Assembly: GCA_016720565.1 (NCBI GenBank)
Contig: JADKKJ010000012.1
Location: 372,001 to 436,000 of the forward strand
Length of the DNA stretch: 64,000 nt
Direction of reading: 5' to 3'
DNA from: Chitinophagaceae bacterium
Lineage (GTDB): Bacteria > Bacteroidota > Bacteroidia > Chitinophagales > Chitinophagaceae
Shown: positions 58,999 to 64,000 of the stretch, piece by piece
Layout of the letters: the number at the start of each line of letters is the position of its first letter
Position numbering within the stretch: position 1 is the first letter of the stretch
Notes under the pieces: model-generated
What the model was told of the DNA's origin: nothing
Seen by the model: only the letters and a program-made list of their open reading frames with translations
Databases searched by the model: none
Position numbers and translations under genes: made by a program

Positions 58999-60204
58999 AT
59001 GGATAAAAATTTTATACCCGAAGGATGGAGTTCGATCGCAGTACATGGCGGACAGGAACCTGAGTCAAACCATGCGCATCAAACACCTATTTACGCGAGC
59101 AGCACATTTGTTTTTGATACCGCCGAACAGGGCATGCGTCGTTTTTCCGGAGAGGAAAAAGGATTCATCTACAGCCGCTGGGGAAACCCTACTATTGATG
59201 CTGCCGAGAAAAAAATTGTGGCCCTGGAAGCTTTTGGTACCTCCCTTGAACTTAAAGGACTGCTACATTCCTCTGGTATGGCAGCCATATCCACCCTGTT
59301 ATTGGCTGTTTTAAAACCGGGAGAAAAACTTCTCACCCATTTTGGATTATATGGTGGCACCAATGAACTGATGAACCGTGTACTCACCGATCTGCAGATC
59401 AGTTCCCTGATCGTGGACCTTCGCGACCTGCAGCTGGCAGAAGAACACCTGAAGAACAATAAGGATATCCGACTCATTTATCTCGAAACTCCCGCTAATC
59501 CTACCATACAGTGCGTAGATATAGAAGCTCTTTGTTCCCTCGCAAAAAAATATGACTGTAAAGTAGCGGTAGATAATACATTCGCCACTCCCTATTTGCA
59601 ACAGCCTTTCAAACTGGGAGCCGATTTTGTGATGCACTCTACCACCAAGTTCCTTAACGGACATGGTACAGCCATTGGCGGTATACTTATAGGAAAAGAT
59701 GATACCTACTTCAAAGAGAGGATCATCAAGTTCCATCGACTGCTGGGTGGCAACTCCAATGCCTTCGATGCTTTTTTACTGATACAGGGCATCAAGACCC
59801 TTGAACTGCGAATGGAAAGACATTGCCATAACGCCATGGAAGTGGCCCGCTTCCTGGAAAAACATTCATTGGTGGCAAAAGTGAATTATGCCGGACTTCC
59901 CTCCCATCCGGATCATGCAGTGGCCATGAAACAAATGCGGCATCCGGGACCCATGCTGAGTTTTGAATTAAAGAATGGGTTGAGCGGAGGTATAGCCTTT
60001 ATGAATAAACTGAAAATGTGTGTGCGTACCGTTTCACTGGGTACAGTAGATACTTTGTTATCCCATCCTGCCTCCATGACCCATTTCGGAGTACCAAAAC
60101 CTGAGAGAGAAAAATACGGCATCACCGATGGATTGATCCGGATGAATGTGGGAATAGAAAATATCGGTGATATCATTCATGACCTCGAACAGGCACTGTC
60201 CTAA
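58999..60204 (+). CDS. Trans-sulfuration PLP enzyme (cystathionine gamma-synthase / gamma-lyase family)
   Basis: 401 residues of the Cys/Met-metabolism PLP family. Signatures: HGGQEPESNHAHQTPIYASSTF at the N-terminus, YSRWGNPTIDAAEKKIVALE, SSGMAAIS, the PLP lysine Lys217 in HSTTKFLNGHG, LETPANPTIQCVDI and the C-terminal TVSLGTVDTLLSHPASMTH with the substrate-binding Ser/Leu segment. The family contains cystathionine gamma-synthase, beta-lyase, gamma-lyase and methionine gamma-lyase, which cannot be told apart reliably here. ATG 58999 gives the standard start; an upstream ATG-like extension (15 codons) overlaps the TACATTTG box. GNAT gene follows 18 bases on. Confidence 0.9.
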   Translation: MDKNFIPEGWSSIAVHGGQEPESNHAHQTPIYASSTFVFDTAEQGMRRFSGEEKGFIYSRWGNPTIDAAEKKIVALEAFGTSLELKGLLHSSGMAAISTLLLAVLKPGEKLLTHFGLYGGTNELMNRVLTDLQISSLIVDLRDLQLAEEHLKNNKDIRLIYLETPANPTIQCVDIEALCSLAKKYDCKVAVDNTFATPYLQQPFKLGADFVMHSTTKFLNGHGTAIGGILIGKDDTYFKERIIKFHRLLGGNSNAFDAFLLIQGIKTLELRMERHCHNAMEVARFLEKHSLVAKVNYAGLPSHPDHAVAMKQMRHPGPMLSFELKNGLSGGIAFMNKLKMCVRTVSLGTVDTLLSHPASMTHFGVPKPEREKYGITDGLIRMNVGIENIGDIIHDLEQALS

Positions 60205-60222
60205 TAAAGATTATATTCTCCT

Positions 60223-60669
60223 ATGCTTATAAGACGCGCTATTAAGGAAGATTGTCCCAGGCTGCTTGAGCTGGTAAATGAACTGGCTATATATGAAAAA
60301 GCACCGGATGAAGTAACCGTGACCCTTGAACATTTTGAAGCCTCCGGTTTTGGGAATGATCCGGTATGGTGGGCTTTCGTAGCAGAAGAAAATGGGATCG
60401 TGCTGGGATTCGCGTTGTATTATATCCGCTATTCCACCTGGAAAGGGCAGGCCATGTATCTTGAAGACATCCTGGTAACAGAATCGGCCCGGGGGAAAGG
60501 GATCGGTAAATTATTAATGGAAGAACTGATCAGGGAAGCAGCGGATAAAAAATTCAACCGCATTATCTGGCAGGTATTGGAGTGGAATGAACCTGCCATT
60601 AATTTCTATAAGAAATTCAATGCGAATTTTGATCCTGAATGGGTGAACTGTTCTATTGAGGTAAACTGA
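60223..60669 (+). CDS. GNAT family N-acetyltransferase (diamine-type)
   Basis: 148 residues of the GNAT fold, resembling the spermidine/spermine (SSAT-like) N-acetyltransferases: LIRRAIKEDCPRLLELVNELAIYEKAPDEV at the start, the WWAFVAEENGIVLGFALYY strand, the YLEDILVTESARGKGIGKLLMEEL acetyl-CoA-binding motif A (RGKGIGK is the pyrophosphate loop) and NFYKKFNA near the end. Acetyl acceptor cannot be assigned. Its stop is directly adjacent to the stop of convergent fabD without spacer. Confidence 0.88.
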   Translation: MLIRRAIKEDCPRLLELVNELAIYEKAPDEVTVTLEHFEASGFGNDPVWWAFVAEENGIVLGFALYYIRYSTWKGQAMYLEDILVTESARGKGIGKLLMEELIREAADKKFNRIIWQVLEWNEPAINFYKKFNANFDPEWVNCSIEVN

Positions 60670-61560
60670 TCAACTCACATTACTTACTTCCGCCGTTTTG
60701 TGGATCTTGGAGATGAGCCCGGATAAAACTTTGCCGGGACCTGCCTCCGTGAATTTATAGGCGCCGTCTTGTACCATAGCAGTTACAGACTGGGTCCAGC
60801 GCACTGCCCCTGTTAACTGGTCGATCAGGTTTTGCTTGATCTCATCCTTATCCATCACCCCTTTTGCCACCACATTCTGGTAAACAGCGCAGGTAGGATT
60901 ATGGAATTTTGTGGATTCAATGGCCGCTGCCAGTTCCGCCCTTGCAGGAGCCATCAACGGAGAATGGAAAGCGCCTCCCACAGGAAGCACCAATGCCCTT
61001 TTTGCGCCAGCCGCTTTCATTTTTTCGCAGGCGATCTCTATGCCTTTTAAAGAACCGCTGATCACCAGCTGGCCGGGGCAATTATAATTTGCGGGAACAA
61101 CTATTTCGTTCGTTTCAGTTTGAACCTGTGAACAGATCTCTTCCACTTTCTCATCGGCCAATCCTAATATGGCTGCCATAGTAGAAGGATTCATCTCGCA
61201 AGCTTTTTGCATGGCGCTGGCGCGAATTGAGACCAGTTTCAGGGCATCATCAAAACTTAAAGTGCCATTGGCCACCAGCGCAGAGAACTCCCCCAAAGAA
61301 TGGCCAGCCACCATATCTGGTGAGGCGCTTTCAATTGTTCGGTATGCAATGATGGAATGAAGGAATACAGCAGGCTGTGTTACATTGGTCTGCTTAAGGT
61401 CTTCATCAGTACCAGCAAACATGATATCAGAAATACGAAACCCCAATACTTCATTTGCCTGTTCAAATAATTTCTTGGCAAACGCGCTGTTATCATAATG
61501 TTCTTTACCCATTCCGGCGAACTGAGAACCCTGTCCCGGAAAAACAAATGCATGCTTCAT
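60670..61560 (-). CDS. fabD: Malonyl CoA-acyl carrier protein transacylase
   Basis: Transfers malonyl from CoA to ACP for fatty-acid synthesis. 296 residues: FVFPGQGSQFAGMGKEHY at the N-terminus, the nucleophile in GHSLGEFSALVANG (Ser about residue 92), RASAMQKAC with the malonate-binding Arg, VGGAFHSPLM with the catalytic His, and VRWTQSVTAMV near the end. Complete. It is not adjacent to fabH (57382) but within 2.5 kb. The 120 bases upstream to folE show no clear promoter. It meets the GNAT gene stop to stop. Confidence 0.96.
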   Translation of the reverse strand: MKHAFVFPGQGSQFAGMGKEHYDNSAFAKKLFEQANEVLGFRISDIMFAGTDEDLKQTNVTQPAVFLHSIIAYRTIESASPDMVAGHSLGEFSALVANGTLSFDDALKLVSIRASAMQKACEMNPSTMAAILGLADEKVEEICSQVQTETNEIVVPANYNCPGQLVISGSLKGIEIACEKMKAAGAKRALVLPVGGAFHSPLMAPARAELAAAIESTKFHNPTCAVYQNVVAKGVMDKDEIKQNLIDQLTGAVRWTQSVTAMVQDGAYKFTEAGPGKVLSGLISKIHKTAEVSNVS

Positions 61561-61681
61561 AATCTTCGGTTAAGACTTACCCTCTTCATTAAGGCATGCA
61601 AAAATAGCCGTTTTAAGATGGATTCTTTAAAAAGCCGCCCAGAGACCTAATAAATTGAAGAACAGGCTAAAATTAAAAATA

Positions 61682-62278
61682 TCAGCGATCCAGCCTGGAT
61701 GAAATGATCTTCATGAATTCACTGCGGGTAGTGTTTTTCATAAACTCGCCATTAAATGCAGAAGTAGTGGTTACGGAATTTTGTTTTTGCACACCCCGCA
61801 TCATCATGCAAAGGTGCTGGGCCTCTATCACAACGGCCACACCCACCGGATTCAGGGTTTCCTGTATAGCATCGCGTATCTGAACGGTAAGCCTTTCCTG
61901 TACCTGCAACCTGCGGGCGTAAACATCCACCACGCGGGCGATCTTGCTCAGCCCCGTGATCCATCCATTGGGAATATAGGCCACATGCGCTTTCCCAATG
62001 AAGGGAAGCATATGATGCTCACACATACTATACAACTCTATATCTTTTACCACGATCATCTCACTCACCGGCTCATGAAACTTGGCAGAATTGATGATAG
62101 CCTTCGCATCGAGATGATAACCCTGCGTTAGGAACTGCATGGCCTTGGCCAAACGCTCCGGCGTTTTTTGCAATCCTTCCCTGTTAGGGTCTTCTCCCAA
62201 TTGCGCCAGCACACTGCGGTAGTTTTCCATCAGGCTGCTTGTCGTGCCTTCGTCGTAATGCTCTGTTTTTTTATACAT
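61682..62278 (-). CDS. folE: GTP cyclohydrolase I
   Basis: Converts GTP to 7,8-dihydroneopterin triphosphate, feeding folate, preQ0 and possibly other pterins. 198 residues: EDPNREGLQKTPERLAKAM, the zinc ligands in SMCEHHMLPFIGKAHVAYIPNG with the further Cys in EAQHLCMMMRGV, GLSKIARVVDVYARRLQVQERLT and the C-terminal NGEFMKNTTRSEFM. Last gene of a three-gene minus-strand set (62753-62287-61682) with two PTPS/QueD paralogues; only 8 bases separate it from the previous stop. Confidence 0.97.
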   Translation of the reverse strand: MYKKTEHYDEGTTSSLMENYRSVLAQLGEDPNREGLQKTPERLAKAMQFLTQGYHLDAKAIINSAKFHEPVSEMIVVKDIELYSMCEHHMLPFIGKAHVAYIPNGWITGLSKIARVVDVYARRLQVQERLTVQIRDAIQETLNPVGVAVVIEAQHLCMMMRGVQKQNSVTTTSAFNGEFMKNTTRSEFMKIISSRLDR

Positions 62279-62286
62279 GGCTCTGA

Positions 62287-62700
62287 TTATGCGGGGTATT
62301 CTACAAAATTTCTTTCGGTCTCATAGAGACGTATCTTTAGATCAAGATTATTATTAATATGAGGTCTTAGCAGGTCATAGATCACCACTGCAATATTTTC
62401 CGCAGTAGGATTCAAATTCCTGAACTCAACAGTATCCAGGTTAAGGTTCTTATGATCGAAGCGGCTATGCACCTCCGATTTTATCAGGTCGCTGAGTACT
62501 TTCAGGTCCATCACATACCCTGTTTCAGGATCGGTCTCGCCTGTTAGTTTTACTTCCAGGTCATAATTATGTCCATGGTAATTTGGCAGGGCGCATTTAC
62601 CGAATACTTCGGTATTCTTTGCGTCATCCCATGCAGGGTTGAACAACCGGTGTGCTGCGTTGAAATGCTCTCTTCTGTAAACTGCCAATTTTTTGCTCAT
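62287..62700 (-). CDS. 6-carboxytetrahydropterin / 6-pyruvoyl-tetrahydropterin synthase paralogue A
   Basis: 137 residues of the PTPS/QueD family. Zinc histidines in HFNAAHRL and YHGHNY, catalytic Cys in FGKCALPNYHGHNY (C-x5-HGH spacing as in eukaryotic PTPS, whereas E. coli QueD has C-x3-HGH), DH pair in RFDHKNLNLD and the substrate Glu in LYETERNFVEY. It may act as QueD in queuosine-precursor synthesis with FolE and QueE (34168) or in tetrahydrobiopterin-type synthesis. ATG 62700 chosen; the TTG six bases upstream only adds two residues. 52 bases separate it from paralogue B. Confidence 0.88.
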   Translation of the reverse strand: MSKKLAVYRREHFNAAHRLFNPAWDDAKNTEVFGKCALPNYHGHNYDLEVKLTGETDPETGYVMDLKVLSDLIKSEVHSRFDHKNLNLDTVEFRNLNPTAENIAVVIYDLLRPHINNNLDLKIRLYETERNFVEYPA

Positions 62701-62752
62701 AGACAAATTTTTATAACGGCGGAAGAGAAAAATAGTTCACTGCCCCTGCAGC

Positions 62753-63160
62753 TTACCCAAAATATTCTACATAGATCCTTGCCGTTTCATACAACTTGAT
62801 GCAATGCAATTGTACGCCTTCCGGCAAATGAGGGGCTAATTCGTTCCAGATGGCTATTGCCAGGTTTTCCGTGCTGCACATTTTATCTTTCATGAATGGA
62901 ACATCCAGGTTCAGGTTCTTATGATCCAGTTTATCCACTACCTGTTCACGGATCAGGATACTCAGCTTTTTTACATCATACACAAAACCTGTATCCGGAT
63001 GGGGCTCTCCTTTGATGGTAACATAAAGATCATAATTGTGCCCATGCCAGTTCTGATTGGCGCAAACACCAAAAGTGGCGTCATTTTTCTCGGGGGTCCA
63101 GGCGGGATTATACAGTTTATGCGCTGCGTTGAAATGTTCTGATCTGGTTAAGTAAACCAT
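62753..63160 (-). CDS. 6-carboxytetrahydropterin / 6-pyruvoyl-tetrahydropterin synthase paralogue B
   Basis: 135 residues of the same family, arranged in tandem with paralogue A. All active-site residues are retained: HFNAAHKL, Cys and zinc histidines in FGVCANQNWHGHNY, DH in KLDHKNLNLD, Glu in LYETARIYVEY. The two proteins share the overall frame and motifs but differ at many surface positions (about 45-50 percent identity judged by eye), so they are an old duplication, not a recent one. First gene of the minus-strand unit leading to folE. Substrate assignment is open. Confidence 0.88.
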   Translation of the reverse strand: MVYLTRSEHFNAAHKLYNPAWTPEKNDATFGVCANQNWHGHNYDLYVTIKGEPHPDTGFVYDVKKLSILIREQVVDKLDHKNLNLDVPFMKDKMCSTENLAIAIWNELAPHLPEGVQLHCIKLYETARIYVEYFG

Positions 63161-63288
63161 GCTTTACTTTTTTTGATCCTTTCCAGCAATTGGGCGGAAA
63201 GGCGTGAAATGGCCGGCGAAAAGTGGTTCCGAAGGCGTCTGCAAAGGTATGAAAATTCGCGTTTCGGAATGAATTAACTTGCAACTCC

Positions 63289-63954
63289 ATGAACCAAAGC
63301 AGTGATCCATCAGCCAGACTGATCGTTGCGGCCACCGCAGTCGAGATCCAGCCTTTCCTGGCCGCACTAAGGTCCGATCCCGGTAAATTTAAAAATTGGG
63401 AGATCCTTATAACCGGGCCAGGACTTACCGCCACCACCTATCATCTCAGTAAATATATTTCCATCAGAAAACCTTCCCGCATCATAATGGCCGGTATTGC
63501 CGGAAGTTTTGATCCTTCCCTTTTACCCGGCCAGGTGCTGATCGTAAAAGCCGATCGCATAGCAGATGAAGGCGTGCTGGAAAAAAATAAATGGCATTCA
63601 CTGATCGACCTTGGATTCCAGCAGAAAAATAAATTCCCTTTTAAAAATGGCTGGCTGAAAAATGAAGATCCTTTCCTTCGTTCCTCCTCGCTGAAAAAAT
63701 GCAGGGCCATTTCAGTGAACCAGGTTAGCGCTCAACCCTCCACTATAAAAAGGCTGGTTGAAAATTATGACCCGGCCATTGAATCTATGGAAGGAGCCGC
63801 GCTGCATTATGTGTGCCTGATGGAACAGATCCCTTTTATCCAGTTGCGGGCCATCAGTAACCGGGTGGGAATAAGAGATAAGAAAAAATGGAACTTTAAA
63901 GATTCCATCACTAACCTGAATAAAGAACTGATGGACATTTTATCTGTTATATGA
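63289..63954 (+). CDS. mqnB: Futalosine hydrolase
   Basis: Removes the base from (aminodeoxy)futalosine in the futalosine route to menaquinone. 221 residues of the nucleoside phosphorylase/MTAN fold: IVAATAVEIQPFLAAL at the N-terminus, GIAGSFDPSLLPGQVLIVKADRIADEG, and the nucleoside site ESMEGAALHYVCLMEQIPFIQLRAISNRVG near the C-terminus, where the Glu of ESMEGAA binds ribose. The ATG at 63289 follows TTAACTTG, a weak promoter-like sequence. The stop overlaps the start of mqnD by ATGA at 63951-63954. Confidence 0.93.
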   Translation: MNQSSDPSARLIVAATAVEIQPFLAALRSDPGKFKNWEILITGPGLTATTYHLSKYISIRKPSRIIMAGIAGSFDPSLLPGQVLIVKADRIADEGVLEKNKWHSLIDLGFQQKNKFPFKNGWLKNEDPFLRSSSLKKCRAISVNQVSAQPSTIKRLVENYDPAIESMEGAALHYVCLMEQIPFIQLRAISNRVGIRDKKKWNFKDSITNLNKELMDILSVI

Positions 63955-64000
63955 AACTACAAATAGGTTTTTCTCCCTGTCCCAATGATACGTTCATCTT
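63951..64000 (+). CDS. mqnD: 1,4-dihydroxy-6-naphthoate synthase (3' partial)
   Basis: Only the first 16 codons are in the window, reading MKLQIGFSPCPNDTFI, which matches the conserved MqnD start (GFSPCPNDTFIF). MqnD acts after MqnB/MqnC in the futalosine pathway, so the ATGA overlap with mqnB is functionally consistent. Confidence 0.85.
   Translation, partial: MKLQIGFSPCPNDTFI

Overview
The window looks like a chromosomal segment of a Bacteroidetes bacterium, most probably family Chitinophagaceae. The evidence is a SusC/SusD pair, SprA and two proteins with a type IX secretion type-B sorting domain, the futalosine menaquinone pathway (MqnB, start of MqnD), a fused branched-chain/pyruvate dehydrogenase E1, the DUF4476, DUF1735 and DUF3467 families, and repeated TAnnTTTG promoter boxes just upstream of genes that lack Shine-Dalgarno sequences. 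No rRNA, tRNA, CRISPR array, phage or integrase gene was recognised. Most genes are housekeeping.

Layout: 1-4.8 kb carries the NADP-malic enzyme (5' end cut off), MlaE/MlaF lipid-transport ABC subunits and sucD. 4.8-14 kb carries a DUF4476 protein, a very large alpha-2-macroglobulin, an FAD oxidoreductase and two small membrane proteins. 14-22.3 kb carries aspS, fused E1, an FAA hydrolase, pth, rplY, prs, a 65-residue membrane protein and radC. 22.3-22.8 kb is a 466-bp cassette, an S23-type four-helix-bundle gene between perfect 30-bp inverted repeats. 22.8-30 kb is a SusC-SusD-lipoprotein locus whose last gene is tandemly duplicated together with its terminator. 30-33.2 kb is a helix-hairpin-helix/outer-membrane pair. 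33.3-41.7 kb carries folD (frame interrupted), queE, an OmpA/PD40 protein, dprA, a T9SS type-B protein and guaB. 41.8-48.5 kb carries tonB, lnt, an alpha/beta hydrolase, a second T9SS type-B protein and an SDR. 48.5-57.3 kb carries a secreted protein, sprA and ruvA. 57.4-64 kb carries fabH, DinB, a trans-sulfuration enzyme, GNAT, fabD, folE, two PTPS/QueD paralogues, mqnB and the first codons of mqnD.

The most unusual signal lies between the genes. Many intergenic spaces are built of short words with strict 7-nt or 8-nt period but a different word at each locus. The heptamer arrays sit mostly at gene 3' ends, every one contains a stop codon, and because 7 is not a multiple of 3 they place stops in successive frames; several gene stop codons lie inside or against them. 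The octamer arrays (CCTATTCA/CCCATTCA type) sit directly upstream of TAnnTTTG boxes, and at sucD and guaB one altered unit supplies a TTGA at the expected -33 position. One heptamer pair forms the ends of the S23 cassette.

Other points worth attention are a canonical C CCA AAC slippery heptamer exactly where folD changes frame, a SusC-like EEVVVTALGIKK motif inside the alpha-2-macroglobulin, non-ATG starts for sprA and lnt, and apparently leaderless guaB and folD mRNAs. All calls come from reading sequence and translated ORFs by eye; no database search was run.
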